A DNA stretch of 64,000 nucleotides from Methylovirgula sp. 4M-Z18 (GCF_037890675.1 NZ_CP149574.1:3138874-3202873); one strand, 5' to 3'; shown: positions 1-9,659, counted from the first letter of the stretch. The notes: generated by a model not told the origin, from the sequence alone. A program made the numbers and translations.

Positions 1-1
1 G

Positions 2-226
2 CTCGGCGGCGGCCGCACGCGGGCGGATCAAGCAATCGATCATTCGGTCGGCTTCACGGATCTCGCCGGCCTCGGCACGGCAGTCGATGCCAAGACGCCC
101 TTGGCGACGGTACACGCACGCACCGCTGAAGAGGCCGAAGCCGCGGCAGGCGCCTTGCGTGCCGCCTATCGGATTGGCGATCACGCCGATCGCCCGCAAT
201 CGCCTGTCCTGGAGCGCATCGCATGA
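2..226 (+). CDS. deoA: Thymidine phosphorylase, C-terminal fragment (5' end outside window)
   Basis: Reading frame 2 is open from the window edge and ends in TGA. Its 74 residues include GGGRTRADQAIDHSVG followed by FTDLAGLGTAVD, then a stretch ending in TVHARTAEEAEAAAGALRAA. This pattern is the C-terminal alpha/beta domain of pyrimidine-nucleoside phosphorylases, which cleave thymidine with phosphate to thymine and deoxyribose-1-phosphate. Only the last part is visible, so active-site residues cannot be checked. The stop overlaps the next gene's start (ATGA), so the two are probably co-transcribed. Assignment rests on family pattern memory; deoA rather than another nucleoside phosphorylase is likely but not proven. 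Confidence 0.75.
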   Translation, partial: LGGGRTRADQAIDHSVGFTDLAGLGTAVDAKTPLATVHARTAEEAEAAAGALRAAYRIGDHADRPQSPVLERIA

Positions 227-1179
227 CAACGAAACCCGCCCTGCTCGTGACCATGGCCGGCTGGGACGAAACGCCCTGGGCGGAAAGCTTTGCCGAACTT
301 TTGCCCGATCACCGGATCGTCACGACGCAGGACAAAATCGATCCGGCACAGGTGCATTATGCCGCGACGTGGAAACATGCGCCCGGCAGTCTCAAAGCCT
401 ATCCCAATCTGAAAGTGATCTTCTCGCTCGGCGCGGGCGTCGATCATGTGTTCCTCGACAAGGATCTGCCGCCCGTGCCGGTGGTGCGCGTCGTCGACAA
501 CGACCTCACCACCCGCATGAGCGAATGGGTGGTGCTGCACGTGCTGATGCATCACCGCCAACAGCGCATGTATGATTGGCAGCAGCACGAAAGACTGTGG
601 GACGAGGACCGGTTCCAGCCGGCGGCACGCGACATTCGCGTCGGCGTGATGGGGCTTGGCGTGCTCGGCGAGGATGCGGCCAAGAAGCTCAAAGTGATCG
701 GTTACGATGTCGCGGGATGGAGCCGCACGCGCAAGCACCTCGATGGAATCCAGAGCTTTGCCGGCAACGAGGAATTCGACGCCTTTCTCGCCCGCACCGA
801 CATTCTCGTGGCGCTGATGCCGCTGACGCCCGAGACAAAAGGCATTCTCAACCGCGATCTCTTCACCAAGCTCAGCCACGACGGCTATTTCGGCGCGCCG
901 ATCCTGCTGAATGCTGGACGGGGCGGATTGCAGAACGAGGCCGACATCGTCGCCTGCCTCGACGACGCCACATTGCTTGCCGTGACGCTCGACGTGTTCG
1001 AAACCGAACCGCTGCCGCAGGACTCGCCGCTCTGGCACCATGCGCGCGTCACGATCACGCCGCACAATGCGGCTATCTCCGATCCTGAGGCCGTCGCGAC
1101 CTATATCGCCAACCAGATCGAAGCGTTCGAGGATGGCGAGCCCTTGCAGAATGTGGTCGACCCGAAACGACAATATTGA
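223..1179 (+). CDS. D-2-hydroxyacid dehydrogenase (glyoxylate/hydroxypyruvate reductase A type)
   Basis: A 318-residue NAD(P)-dependent 2-hydroxyacid dehydrogenase, predicted to reduce glyoxylate or hydroxypyruvate in the cytosol. The substrate-loop motif SLGAGVDH lies at about residues 68-75, the Rossmann motif GLGVLG at 144-149, and the catalytic residues are visible as Arg233 (NAGRGG), Glu260 (DVFETEP) and His281 (TPHNAA). Length and the short N-terminal domain fit the GhrA subgroup better than the longer SerA or formate dehydrogenase groups. The start overlaps the upstream stop (ATGA). The next gene follows after 7 bases, suggesting an operon. Exact substrate is inference. Confidence 0.88.
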   Translation: MTTKPALLVTMAGWDETPWAESFAELLPDHRIVTTQDKIDPAQVHYAATWKHAPGSLKAYPNLKVIFSLGAGVDHVFLDKDLPPVPVVRVVDNDLTTRMSEWVVLHVLMHHRQQRMYDWQQHERLWDEDRFQPAARDIRVGVMGLGVLGEDAAKKLKVIGYDVAGWSRTRKHLDGIQSFAGNEEFDAFLARTDILVALMPLTPETKGILNRDLFTKLSHDGYFGAPILLNAGRGGLQNEADIVACLDDATLLAVTLDVFETEPLPQDSPLWHHARVTITPHNAAISDPEAVATYIANQIEAFEDGEPLQNVVDPKRQY

Positions 1180-1186
1180 GGCAGCC

Positions 1187-1672
1187 ATGCACCACGGACA
1201 ATTGCTGCACCTTCTCGACACCAAAGTCGCCGCCGAATGGCTCGACTACAATGGCCATATGAACGACGCAGCTTATGCGATCGTCTTCAGCCGCAGCATC
1301 GATACGCTGATGGACCGCATTCACCTCGACGCCGCGGCGCGCAAGGCGACGGGCTACACGATCTATACGATGCAGGCGATGCTCCATTACGTGAAGGAAG
1401 CGAAGCACGATGCGCCGCTCACCGTCCGCGCGCATCTCTTGGAACATGACGCCAAACGCATCCGCATCTGGCTCGAAATGACCGAAGGCCTGGGTGGCGC
1501 CAAACTCGCCATGTCCGAGCAATTGCTGCTTTCAGTCGATCAGTCGGACGGCGTGCGCGTCGCACCCTGGCTGCCCGAAACGGCCGCGGCGCTCGATGCT
1601 CTGGCCAAGGCGCAAGGCGGTCTGGCCCATCCCGAGGAGGCCGGGCGCGGGATTGCGCTGAAGCGGCGGTAA
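1187..1672 (+). CDS. Thioesterase family protein (hotdog fold)
   Basis: A 161-residue hotdog-fold protein. The motif WLDYNGHMNDAAYA near residues 18-31 is typical of 4-hydroxybenzoyl-CoA-type thioesterases, especially the group that accompanies carnitine dehydrogenase (the Asp-Tyr-Asn-Gly-His stretch holds the catalytic Asp position). I chose the ATG at 1187 because it sits 7 bases after the preceding stop and gives a normal family length; a longer open frame begins upstream inside the dehydrogenase gene. It probably hydrolyses a small acyl-CoA. No carnitine gene is nearby, so the substrate is unknown. Confidence 0.8.
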   Translation: MHHGQLLHLLDTKVAAEWLDYNGHMNDAAYAIVFSRSIDTLMDRIHLDAAARKATGYTIYTMQAMLHYVKEAKHDAPLTVRAHLLEHDAKRIRIWLEMTEGLGGAKLAMSEQLLLSVDQSDGVRVAPWLPETAAALDALAKAQGGLAHPEEAGRGIALKRR

Positions 1673-1808
1673 GCTTTAGCCATTCGCCACCCTCATAGCT
1701 GCGTCGCGGCCGCCCCTTTTCTGCCCGCCCCACCCTTGTCGGCGCCGGCTCCGGCAACTAGCATTTCAGTACATCCTGAAATCCCGATCGCACCCATAAG
1801 GACCAACC

Positions 1809-2852
1809 ATGGCCTATCAAGCCGCGCCCCAACGCTATGACAATGCCCATTTCCGCCGCGTCGGCCGGTCGGGGCTGGTGCTGCCCGCCCTGTCCTTGGG
1901 CCTGTGGCACAATTTTGGCGACAGCGTCATGCTCGACAAGCAGCGCGGCATCCTGTTCAAGGCCTTCGATCTCGGCATCACCCATTTCGATCTCGCCAAC
2001 AATTACGGCCCGCCGCCCGGCAGCGCCGAAAGCAATTTCGGCCGCATCCTGCGCGAGGATCTGCAATCCCACCGCGACGAATTGATCATTTCCACCAAGG
2101 CCGGCTGGGAAATGTGGCCGGGGCCCTACGGCCATGGCGGCGGCTCGCGCAAGGCGCTGCTTGCCAGCCTCGATCAGAGCCTCGCCCGTATGGGGCTCGA
2201 TTATGTCGATATTTTCTATTCGCACCGCTTCGACGCGGCGACGCCGCTGGAAGAGACGGCGGGCGCCCTGGCGAGCGCGGTGAAACAGGGCAAGGCGCTC
2301 TATGTCGGCATCTCCTCCTATTCCGGCAAAAAGACGCGGGAAATCGCGAAATTGCTGGAGGCCCAGGGCGTGCCGCTGCTGATCCATCAGCCCAGCTACA
2401 ACCTGTTCAACCGCTGGATCGAGGCCGATCTGCTTCCGGCGACGGACGAGGTCGGGGCCGGCGTCATTGCCTTCACCGCCCTGGCGCAAGGGCTGTTGAG
2501 CGACAAATATCTCAACGGCGTGCCGGCCGGCGCGCGGATCAACCAGCCGGGCGGCGGCTCATTCAAGCCCGAATTCCTGGCCGAGGAGAACCTTGCCCGG
2601 GTGCGCGGCCTCAACAAAATCGCGCAAAGACGCGGGCAGAGCCTGGCGCAGATGGCCCTCGCCTGGGTGCTGCGCGACCCGCGCGTCTCCTCGACCCTGA
2701 TCGGCGCCAGCTCGCCCGAGCAGGTGGTCGAGAACGTGAAAGCGCTCGACAATCTGAGCTTCAGCAAAGAAGAACTGGCCGAAATCGACACATTTGCGGT
2801 CGAAGGCGGCGTCAATCTGTGGGAAAAACCGGCCCGCGACGAAGCCGTATGA
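1809..2852 (+). CDS. gpr: L-glyceraldehyde 3-phosphate reductase (aldo/keto reductase)
   Basis: A 347-residue aldo/keto reductase whose whole sequence resembles the YghZ/Gpr subgroup (N-terminus with LGLWHNFGD, then DLANNYGPPPGSAESNFG). The AKR catalytic tetrad is visible as Asp61, Tyr66, Lys97 (STKAGW) and His139 (YSHRFD). Members reduce L-glyceraldehyde 3-phosphate and detoxify aldehydes such as methylglyoxal with NADPH. The ATG at 1809 lies after a weak AAGGACC ribosome site. It is followed at once by a small hairpin repeat (2855-2879) and then pheS. The subgroup is fairly certain; physiological substrate is family knowledge. Confidence 0.88.
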   Translation: MAYQAAPQRYDNAHFRRVGRSGLVLPALSLGLWHNFGDSVMLDKQRGILFKAFDLGITHFDLANNYGPPPGSAESNFGRILREDLQSHRDELIISTKAGWEMWPGPYGHGGGSRKALLASLDQSLARMGLDYVDIFYSHRFDAATPLEETAGALASAVKQGKALYVGISSYSGKKTREIAKLLEAQGVPLLIHQPSYNLFNRWIEADLLPATDEVGAGVIAFTALAQGLLSDKYLNGVPAGARINQPGGGSFKPEFLAEENLARVRGLNKIAQRRGQSLAQMALAWVLRDPRVSSTLIGASSPEQVVENVKALDNLSFSKEELAEIDTFAVEGGVNLWEKPARDEAV

Positions 2853-2854
2853 AC

Positions 2855-2879
2855 GGAGCGGGCTGGAAGCCCGCGCTCC
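2855..2879. repeat. Short palindromic repeat, GGAGCGGGCT/AGCCCGCGCTCC type
   Basis: Just after the aldo/keto reductase stop there is a compact inverted repeat: GGAGCGGGCT, a three-base loop, then AGCCCGCGCTCC. It is followed by CCATTC, a tail also seen after other G/C-rich hairpins at 31125 and 57637. There is no T-tract, so it is probably a REP-like element rather than an intrinsic terminator. Confidence 0.45.
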
Positions 2880-2951
2880 ATTCATCACCCAAATCCTCGA
2901 CATTCCCCCGCGCCCGTGGCAATAACCGCCGCGAATTGGTGAGATTTCTAA

Positions 2952-4049
2952 ATGTCGGACCTGTTGAAACTCGAAACTGAAACCCTGGACGCCATCGCTC
3001 GTGCCGGCGACGAGGCGGCGCTGGAGGCGGTGCGCGTGGCCGCCTTGGGCAAAAAGGGCACGATTTCCGCGCTGCTGGCAACGCTCGGCAAAATGTCGCC
3101 CGACGAGCGGCGCACCCAGGGCGCGGCCATCAATGTCCTGAAGGACAAGGTGGGCGAGGCGCTGAGCGCCCGCAAGGCAGTGCTGAAGGAAGCGGCGCTC
3201 AACGCCCGCCTCGCTTCCGAGACGCTCGACGTCACCCTGCCCGTGCGCGAAAACGGCACCGAGACCGGCCGCCTGCACCCGATCAGCCAGGTCGTAGATG
3301 AGCTCACCGCCATTTTCGCCGACATGGGCTTTTCGATCGCCGAAGGGCCGGATATCGAATCCGACGATTACAATTTCACCAAGCTGAACTTCCCGCCCGG
3401 CCACCCGGCGCGGGAGATGCACGACACGTTCTTCTTCGCCCCCGATGCGGCGGGCGAGCGCAAGCTCTTGCGCACCCATACGAGCCCCGTGCAGGTGCGC
3501 ACCATGCTGGCGCATCAGCGCAACAAGGAGGAAGGCCCGATCCGCGTGATCTGCCCGGGCCGCACCTATCGCTGCGATTCCGACCAGACCCACACGCCGA
3601 TGTTCCATCAGGTCGAAGGGCTGATCGTCGACCGCTCGGCCCATCTTGGCCATCTGAAATGGATTCTCGAGGAATTCTGCAAAGCCTTCTTCGAGATCGA
3701 CAATGTGAAGATGCGCTTCCGCCCGAGCTTCTTCCCCTTCACCGAACCGTCGATGGAAGTCGACATTCAGTGCTCGCGCAAGGGCGGGGAAATCCGCTTC
3801 GGCGAAGGCACCGATTGGCTCGAAATCCTCGGCTGCGGCATGGTGCATCCCAATGTGCTGCGCAACTGCGGCTTCGACCCGGACGAGTACCAGGGCTTTG
3901 CCTGGGGCATGGGCATCGATCGCATCGCCATGCTGAAATACGGCATCTCGGATTTGCGCGCGATGTTCGAAGGCGACGTGCGCTGGCTGTCGCACTACGG
4001 CTTCAAGCCGCTCGACGTGCCGACGCTGGCGGGCGGCTTGTCGTCTTAA
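2952..4049 (+). CDS. pheS: Phenylalanine-tRNA ligase alpha subunit
   Basis: A 365-residue class II aminoacyl-tRNA synthetase subunit that forms the alpha2-beta2 PheRS and carries the catalytic site charging tRNA-Phe. The N-terminal coiled coil occupies about residues 1-90. Class II motif 2 is at GRTYR (203-207), the phenylalanine-binding loop at FPFTEPS (261-267), and motif 3 at [14 protein letters not shown] (319-332). The length is normal. pheT follows after about 50 bases, the standard bacterial order, and both are presumably co-transcribed. The start has only a weak upstream AATTGGTGAG ribosome site, but the N-terminus aligns with the family. Confidence 0.98.
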   Translation: MSDLLKLETETLDAIARAGDEAALEAVRVAALGKKGTISALLATLGKMSPDERRTQGAAINVLKDKVGEALSARKAVLKEAALNARLASETLDVTLPVRENGTETGRLHPISQVVDELTAIFADMGFSIAEGPDIESDDYNFTKLNFPPGHPAREMHDTFFFAPDAAGERKLLRTHTSPVQVRTMLAHQRNKEEGPIRVICPGRTYRCDSDQTHTPMFHQVEGLIVDRSAHLGHLKWILEEFCKAFFEIDNVKMRFRPSFFPFTEPSMEVDIQCSRKGGEIRFGEGTDWLEILGCGMVHPNVLRNCGFDPDEYQGFAWGMGIDRIAMLKYGISDLRAMFEGDVRWLSHYGFKPLDVPTLAGGLSS

Positions 4050-4098
4050 ACCATTTCAATTCCGCCTGTCTTCCGGCAGGCCGCTGGACTGTTACATT

Positions 4099-6525
4099 AT
4101 GAAACTCACCCTCTCCTGGCTCAAAGATCACCTTGAGACCAAAGCCTCACTCGACGAGATCGTCGAAACCCTGACGCGCATCGGCCTCGAGGTCGAACAT
4201 GTCGATGATCCGGCGGCGAAGCTGAAAGATTTCATCATCGGCTACGTCACCGAGGCGAAGCAGCATCCGAATGCCGATCGCCTGCGCGTGTGCATGGTCG
4301 ATATCGGCGCGGGCACACCGGTGCAGGTCGTGTGCGGTGCGCCGAATGCACGCACCGGCATGAAAGGCGTATTCTCGCCGGCCGGCACTTACATCCCCGG
4401 CAAGGGCATCACACTCGGCAAGGGGGTCATTCGCGGCGTCGAGTCGAACGGCATGCTGTGTTCGGAGGCCGAGCTCGAATTGTCGGACGATCATGACGGC
4501 ATCATCGACCTGCCCGCCGACGCGCCGGTCGGCGTGCGCTATGTCGATTGGGCGGACCTGAGCGATCCCGTCATCGAAATCAACCTCACGCCCAACCGGC
4601 CCGATGCCACAGGCGTTTTCGGCATCGCGCGCGATCTCGCCGCCGCCGGCCTCGGCACGCTGAAAAGCCATGCGATCACACCGACAAACGGCACGTTCCC
4701 CTGCCCCGTTGACGTGACACTGGACTTTGCCGCCGCAGACGCGCATCTCGCGCCCGCCTTCGCGCTGCGTTTCGTGCGCGGCGTGAAAAACGGCCCCTCG
4801 CCGCAATGGATGCAGAAGCGCCTGCGCGCCATCGGCTTGCGCCCGATCAGCGCGCTGGTCGATATCACCAATTACGTCACCTTTGATCATGGCCGCCCCT
4901 TGCACGTGTTCGATGCCGGCAAGGTCGCCGGCAATCTCACCGTGCGCCGAGCCAAACAAGGCGAAGAGGTGCTGGCGCTCGACGGCAAGACCTACGCGTT
5001 CGACGAGAGCAATGTCGTCATCGCCGACGCCAACGGCATCGAGTCGATCGGTGGCATCATGGGCGGCGAGCATTCGGGCTGCGATGATTCAACCACCGAC
5101 GTGCTGATCGAAAGCGCGTTGTGGGATGCGGCCAACATCGCCGCGACCGGCCGCAAGCTTGGCATCAACACCGATGCACGCTACCGCTTCGAGCGCGGCG
5201 TCGATCCCGCCTTCTGCGTGCCGGGCGCAGAACTCGCGACCCATCTCGTCATGGAACTGTGCGGCGGCGAGCCGTCTGAGCTCATCGTCCGCGGCACGGT
5301 GCCGGCGCCCAAAACGATCATCGACTTCCCGTTGAGCGAGGTCGAGCGCCTCACCGGCCTGAAGCTCGAACGCACGGAAATGCTTGCTATCCTGCAACAT
5401 CTCGGCTTCGCCGTGGCGGAACAGGCAAACGCGGAACGCGTGACGGTCACGGCGCCGACCTGGCGGCCGGATGTGGAAGGCAAGGCCGATCTTGTCGAGG
5501 AGATCGTGCGCATCGCCGGTCTCGACCGCGTCGCCGCGACGCCCTTGCCGCGTGTCGAAGCGAGCGTGCCGAAGCCTGTCCTGACCTTGCTGCAAAAGCG
5601 CACGCGCGGCGCGAAACGCGCGTTGGCCGCGCGCGGGCTCGTGGAGGCCGTGACCTGGTCCTTCATCGCCAAGGATCGCGCCATCGCCTTCGGCGGCGGC
5701 CAGCCGGCCTTGGCATTGGCCAATCCGATTGCGTCCGACCTGTCCGACATGCGCCCCTCGCTGCTGCCGGGCCTGATCGCCACGGCGCAACGCAACGCCG
5801 ACCGCGGCTATGGCGATGTCGCACTGTTCGAAGTCGGCCAGGTGTTCAAGGGCGACGGCGAGAACGATCAACGCATGAACGCCGCCGCGATCCGCCGCGG
5901 CACGGCGAAGCCCGCCGGCGCGGGCAAACATTGGTCCGGCGCAACGGCCAACGTCGATACGTTCGATGCGAAGGCCGATGCGCTGGCGATGCTCGCTTCG
6001 CTCGGCGTGCCGCTCGGCGGCTTGCAGGTCGTGCCCGGTGGTCCAAGCTGGTTCCATCCCGGCCGCTCCGGCACGTTGCAATTCGGCCCGCAGAACGTGA
6101 TCGGCACGTTCGGCGAGTTCCACCCCAAAGTGCTGGAACTGCTTGGGGCAGAAGGACCTTTGTGCGGCTTCGAACTGACCCTCGACGCCATTCCCGCGCC
6201 CAAGGCCAAGCCGACCAAGGCCAAGAGCAAATTGGATCTGCCGGACCTGATGCCGCTCGAGCGCGATTTCGCTTTCGTGGTTGATCGCGCCGTCAAAGCC
6301 GCCGACATTTTGCGCGCAGTGCAAGCGGCCGAGCGCAATCTGATCGTCGACGCCTCGGTGTTCGACATTTATGAAGGCGCTGGCGTGCCGGAGGGCAAGA
6401 AGTCCGTCGCCGTCTCCGTCACGCTGCAGCCGCGCGACAAGACGCTGACCGACACGGAAATCGAAGCGGTGAGCGCCAAGATCGTCGCCGATGTGGCGAA
6501 AAAGACCGGCGCGGTGCTGCGATAA
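4099..6525 (+). CDS. pheT: Phenylalanine-tRNA ligase beta subunit
   Basis: An 808-residue PheRS beta subunit. Domains in order: N-terminal tRNA-binding OB-fold (about residues 40-150, with [19 protein letters not shown] and [14 protein letters not shown]-like segments), the B3/B4 editing domain that hydrolyses mischarged Tyr-tRNA, the B5 domain (around [13 protein letters not shown]), the catalytic-like core, and a C-terminal ferredoxin-fold anticodon-binding domain beginning near [14 protein letters not shown]. All expected parts are present and the length is typical. It forms an operon with pheS. Nothing unusual. Confidence 0.98.
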   Translation: MKLTLSWLKDHLETKASLDEIVETLTRIGLEVEHVDDPAAKLKDFIIGYVTEAKQHPNADRLRVCMVDIGAGTPVQVVCGAPNARTGMKGVFSPAGTYIPGKGITLGKGVIRGVESNGMLCSEAELELSDDHDGIIDLPADAPVGVRYVDWADLSDPVIEINLTPNRPDATGVFGIARDLAAAGLGTLKSHAITPTNGTFPCPVDVTLDFAAADAHLAPAFALRFVRGVKNGPSPQWMQKRLRAIGLRPISALVDITNYVTFDHGRPLHVFDAGKVAGNLTVRRAKQGEEVLALDGKTYAFDESNVVIADANGIESIGGIMGGEHSGCDDSTTDVLIESALWDAANIAATGRKLGINTDARYRFERGVDPAFCVPGAELATHLVMELCGGEPSELIVRGTVPAPKTIIDFPLSEVERLTGLKLERTEMLAILQHLGFAVAEQANAERVTVTAPTWRPDVEGKADLVEEIVRIAGLDRVAATPLPRVEASVPKPVLTLLQKRTRGAKRALAARGLVEAVTWSFIAKDRAIAFGGGQPALALANPIASDLSDMRPSLLPGLIATAQRNADRGYGDVALFEVGQVFKGDGENDQRMNAAAIRRGTAKPAGAGKHWSGATANVDTFDAKADALAMLASLGVPLGGLQVVPGGPSWFHPGRSGTLQFGPQNVIGTFGEFHPKVLELLGAEGPLCGFELTLDAIPAPKAKPTKAKSKLDLPDLMPLERDFAFVVDRAVKAADILRAVQAAERNLIVDASVFDIYEGAGVPEGKKSVAVSVTLQPRDKTLTDTEIEAVSAKIVADVAKKTGAVLR

Positions 6526-6652
6526 CAGTGCTGAACGGATCCCCGCACTGCAACAATGCGGCGGTCCGAAGCGCTTTGATTTTTCGTATGTGCGAAAATG
6601 AACAAATCTTTAGCCAGAAGAACGGTTTCGCCCTTGTCTTGCCGCGCGCGCG

Positions 6653-6985
6653 TTGCATGATGTTGCGGATTCGAAGTGTGTTCGGAGCGTACGGTCCTTG
6701 CGAATTCTCATTGCTTTGTCCCTGATCGCCCTGTCGGCGGCGGCTGTCGCGTCGCCGCGTTCGATCTCCGATTGCGAGCAGATCCAAGGGTCGGATGCCT
6801 ATAATCGCTGCCTCGCCAGCTTCGGGCCGAAGCCGCATCAGCAGCGCTATAGCGCGATGCCGCAGGCCTATGAGTATGAGGACAACCATCCCGGCGGCGC
6901 CCATGCCATGCGCGTGCACAGCCAGATCGTAAGCCGCCGCGAGCCCCATGGCCGCATGCGCATGGAATTCATCGTCAAGCATTGA
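6653..6985 (+). CDS. Small exported protein of unknown function
   Basis: An open frame of up to 110 residues with a strong signal peptide: the hydrophobic run LRILIALSLIALSAAAVASP ends in a plausible AVA-S signal peptidase site. The mature part is about 70 residues with two cysteines (DCEQIQGSDAYNRCLASFG) and a basic C-terminus. The ATG at 6653 puts about 17 residues ahead of the signal core; a TTG at 6698, preceded by GGAG at about 6685, would start directly at LRILIAL and is a credible alternative. Function not recognised. The two-Cys motif resembles small periplasmic proteins kept in Hyphomicrobiales genomes, but that is impression only. Confidence 0.6.
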   Translation: MHDVADSKCVRSVRSLRILIALSLIALSAAAVASPRSISDCEQIQGSDAYNRCLASFGPKPHQQRYSAMPQAYEYEDNHPGGAHAMRVHSQIVSRREPHGRMRMEFIVKH

Positions 6986-7000
6986 GGCGCAGCGGCGCGC

Positions 7001-7210
7001 CTAGCTCTTGAAGAACGACGCCGCCGCGTGCTTCGAGGCCTCCTTGGCGGTTTTCGCCGCCTCGAGGCGGGCGATCTCTTCGCGCAACAGCGCGATGCGT
7101 TCTTCCAATTCGTCGACCGAAAGCGTGTCCAGCGGCTGGCCGATCTCGTGGCTCGCCGGTTTCTTGCGCGGCGCGGGATCGAACGGATTGTCGTCATCGA
7201 AGCGGGACAT
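7001..7210 (-). CDS. DUF1192 family protein
   Basis: A 69-residue protein with the DUF1192 signature: N-terminal FDDDNPFDP, then GQPLDTLSVDELEERIALLREEIARLE, a helix predicted to be a coiled coil. These small cytoplasmic proteins are widespread in alphaproteobacteria and uncharacterised. The start has GGAGAGG just upstream on the minus strand. It is divergent from the quinone oxidoreductase, an arrangement I recall from other Hyphomicrobiales, so the two share a roughly 80-base promoter region. Confidence 0.82.
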   Translation of the reverse strand: MSRFDDDNPFDPAPRKKPASHEIGQPLDTLSVDELEERIALLREEIARLEAAKTAKEASKHAAASFFKS

Positions 7211-7291
7211 GAACCTCTCCCCACGGATAGGCGGATCGCGCGCATTGTCCTATATGATGGCGGGCCAAAGCAACCCGCCGGAACCGAGCCC

Positions 7292-8281
7292 ATGACCTTG
7301 CCCCCGACCATGACCGCCATTGCCATCAGCCAGCCCGGCGCGCCGGACGTGCTCAAGCCCGAGACGCGCCCCGTGCCGGCGCCGGGGCCGGGCGAGATCC
7401 TGGTCAAGGTGGCCTATGCCGGCGTCAACCGGCCGGACGTGCTGCAGCGCCTGGGCGTCTATGCCCCGCCGCCCGGCGCCTCGGACCTGCCGGGGCTCGA
7501 GATCTCCGGCACGGTCGCGGCGCTGGGCGAAGGCGTCACGCGCTGGAGCGTCGGCGATACGGTCTGTGCGCTGGTCGCCGGCGGCGGCTATGCCGAATAT
7601 TGCCTGGTGCACGAAAGCCACGCGCTGCCCGTGCCCGCCGGTCTCGACCTTGAGCAGGCGGGCGCGACGCCCGAGACGTTCTTCACCGTCTGGGTCAATG
7701 TCTTCATGCGTGCGGGGCTCAGGCCCGGCGAGAGCTTTCTGGTGCATGGCGGCACGTCCGGCATCGGCGTCACCGCCATCCAGCTCGCCAAGGCCTTCGG
7801 CGCACGCGTCTTCGCGACCGCAGGCACGGACGAGAAATGCGCCGCCTGCCGGCGGTTCGGCGCCGACGTGGCGCTGAACTACCGCGAGGATTGGGTCGCC
7901 GCCGTGAAGGCCGAGGCCCCTTTGGGCATCAACGTCATCCTCGACATGGTCGGCGGCGATTATGTCGCCAAGAATTACACGATCGCCGCCGAGCTTGGCC
8001 GCATCGCGCAAATCGCCCATCTCAACGGCCACAAGGTCACGATCGACCTGCGCCCGATGATGCAGAAGCGCCTCACCCACACCGGCTCGACCCTGCGCCC
8101 GCGCACCATTGCCGAAAAGGCCGAAATCGCCAGCCAGTTGCAGGCGCATGTCTGGCCGCTGCTGGCCACCGGCCGCTGCCGCCCGCCGATCGACTCGACC
8201 TTCCCGCTGCATGAGGCTGCCAAGGCGCATGAACGGATGGAATCGGGGGCGCATATCGGCAAGATTGTGCTTAAAGTTTAG
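7292..8281 (+). CDS. NAD(P)H-quinone oxidoreductase, PIG3 family
   Basis: A 329-residue zinc-independent medium-chain dehydrogenase/reductase. It shows GVNRPDVLQRLGVYAPPPGA in the GroES-like N-terminal domain, the nucleotide-binding motif HGGTSGIGVTAIQLAKA in the Rossmann domain, and a C-terminus with HIGKIVLKV typical of the PIG3/quinone oxidoreductase group. It probably transfers electrons from NADPH to quinones or reactive carbonyls. The open frame extends upstream through the DUF1192 gene region, but the ATG at 7292 (or 7310, starting MTAIAIS) gives the correct family N-terminus. Neighbouring trcR lies downstream on the same strand. Confidence 0.88.
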   Translation: MTLPPTMTAIAISQPGAPDVLKPETRPVPAPGPGEILVKVAYAGVNRPDVLQRLGVYAPPPGASDLPGLEISGTVAALGEGVTRWSVGDTVCALVAGGGYAEYCLVHESHALPVPAGLDLEQAGATPETFFTVWVNVFMRAGLRPGESFLVHGGTSGIGVTAIQLAKAFGARVFATAGTDEKCAACRRFGADVALNYREDWVAAVKAEAPLGINVILDMVGGDYVAKNYTIAAELGRIAQIAHLNGHKVTIDLRPMMQKRLTHTGSTLRPRTIAEKAEIASQLQAHVWPLLATGRCRPPIDSTFPLHEAAKAHERMESGAHIGKIVLKV

Positions 8282-8296
8282 GCAGGAGTGACGGAG

Positions 8297-8416
8297 ATGG
8301 GCGTACAACATATTGATTTATATATCGTATTCGCCCTATTAGTTTGTTTTCAAAAAAATTTGAGACGCCCTCCCTGGCTCGGCATGGGTGTCCGGGGAAA
8401 TTTTATAGAACGATGA
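8297..8416 (+). CDS. Possible 39-residue small membrane protein
   Basis: A short frame starts at ATG 8297, eight bases after an AGGAG (8284-8288), and ends at TGA 8414. Residues 5-18 (HIDLYIVFALLVCF) are hydrophobic, followed by a basic stretch (QKNLRRPPW), as in small single-span membrane proteins. It starts 15 bases after the quinone oxidoreductase stop, so it could be translated from the same mRNA. The AT-rich sequence differs from its surroundings. It may equally be chance; no family recognised. Confidence 0.25.
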   Translation: MGVQHIDLYIVFALLVCFQKNLRRPPWLGMGVRGNFIER

Positions 8417-8422
8417 CGCGCA

Positions 8423-8572
8423 CCCCTTCTCCCATCGGGAGAAGGTGGCCGACGAAGTCGGTCGGATGAGGGGACAACCTCGCGAGATTGGCCACCGCAA
8501 GACTCCAGCCAATGACGATTCCGTGTCCCCTCATCCGTCGCTTCGCGCCACCTTCTCCCTCTGGGAGAAGGG
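8423..8572. repeat. Palindromic modular repeat element, copy A
   Basis: Two small hairpins of the form CCTTCTCCC-N3-GGGAGAAGG bound the element (8424-8444 and 8551-8571). Inside them lie GGTGGCC/GCGCCACC and an inverted pair GGATGAGGGGA / TCCCCTCATCC around a core of about 50 bases. The same core occurs in reverse orientation at about 35937-36053. No coding content. It looks like a compound REP/BIME or MITE-like element. Confidence 0.75.
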
Positions 8573-8921
8573 CCGCGCGGCACCGTCCTACCTCAACTTC
8601 CCCGCACGGCCCTGTTCACTCCGGGAACATGCCGGTGCACAGGCGCGCCACAATGTTCCCTATATGTTCTTATCAAATCCCGAGCAAGTTGTCCAGATGC
8701 CGCTGAGGCGGCGCACCCGCCAAAATCGTAGCCGCTCCCCGCCCCTCCCCCGCAATCAACATTTGCCTTCCTGCACCAATCCCCCTATAAAGCCCCCCAT
8801 TCCCGTCATAAAATGGATTTGTTTGAGGTTCGCCTCGGCCGGGCCGGAGCCCGATGAAACACGTCCACGACGCAACCGTTTTGTCGCGCCGGCCAGCCTG
8901 AGCGCGTGAAGGAGTAAAGCA

Positions 8922-9635
8922 ATGAGCAACGCGCCCCTGATGCCCAAGGCGACCGCTGTCTGGCTCGTGGAAAACACCTCGCTGACCTTCGACCAGATCG
9001 CCGAATTCTGCAAACTGCACCCGCTCGAGGTCAAAGGCATCGCCGACGGCGAAGTGGCGAGCGGCATCAAGGGCCACGACCCGATCACCTCGGGCCAGCT
9101 CACCCGCGAAGAGATCGCCAAGGCGGAAGGCAATTCGTCCTACCAGCTCCACCTCGCCAAATCCAAGGTCGTGCTGCCCGAGATGAAGCGCCACCGCGGC
9201 CCGCGCTACACGCCGCTGTCGCGCCGCCAGGACCGGCCGAACGCGGTGCTGTGGCTGCTGCGCAACCACCCCGAGCTCAAGGACGCGCAGATCATGCGCC
9301 TCGTTGGCACCACCAAGACGACGCTGCAGGCGGTGCGCGAGCGCACCCATTGGAACTCGGCCAACCTGCAGCCGATGGACCCGGTGACGCTCGGCATCTG
9401 CTCGCAGATCGACCTCGACTTCGAAGTGAACCGCGCCTCCAAGGACCGCCCCGCCGCGCTGGCCGAACACACCCAAACCCTGATGCCGGCCGAAGTGACG
9501 ACCGCCCCCAAGGCCGAGCCGATGAGCCACGAAGACGTGTTCGGCACCAGCGCGCCGAAGCGCGTGGAGGAAGAGGACGACATCGACGTCGATTCGGTGT
9601 TCGGTGGGTTGAAGGGGATCAAGGAGAAGGAGTGA
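8922..9635 (+). CDS. trcR: Cell cycle transcriptional regulator TrcR (DUF1013)
   Basis: A 237-residue protein whose first 180 residues match the DUF1013/TrcR family pattern, for example VWLVENTSLTFDQIAEFC, LEVKGIADGEVA and RRQDRPNAVLWLLRNHPELKD. The repeated helix-turn-helix-like segments suggest DNA binding; TrcR has been linked to cell-cycle gene transcription in alphaproteobacteria. The C-terminal third (DVFGTSAPKRVEEEDDIDVDSVFGGLKGIKE) is acidic and probably disordered. A good AAGGAG site precedes the ATG. An intrinsic terminator follows at 9660. Family assignment is firm; the role is family knowledge. Confidence 0.92.
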   Translation: MSNAPLMPKATAVWLVENTSLTFDQIAEFCKLHPLEVKGIADGEVASGIKGHDPITSGQLTREEIAKAEGNSSYQLHLAKSKVVLPEMKRHRGPRYTPLSRRQDRPNAVLWLLRNHPELKDAQIMRLVGTTKTTLQAVRERTHWNSANLQPMDPVTLGICSQIDLDFEVNRASKDRPAALAEHTQTLMPAEVTTAPKAEPMSHEDVFGTSAPKRVEEEDDIDVDSVFGGLKGIKEKE

Positions 9636-9659
9636 GCGCGGAGACATCCGTGATGGGAG

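Larger units (their letters stand above)
8282..8921. other. 640-base intergenic region with repeat element and possible small ORF
   Basis: Between the quinone oxidoreductase and trcR. The first third is AT-rich and holds a possible 39-codon ORF (8297-8416). The middle holds one copy of a palindromic element (8423-8572). The last part (8573-8921) shows no recognised gene; several open stretches have no coding pattern. The trcR promoter should lie between about 8780 and 8910, but I could not pick out a convincing -35/-10 pair. Confidence 0.7.
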
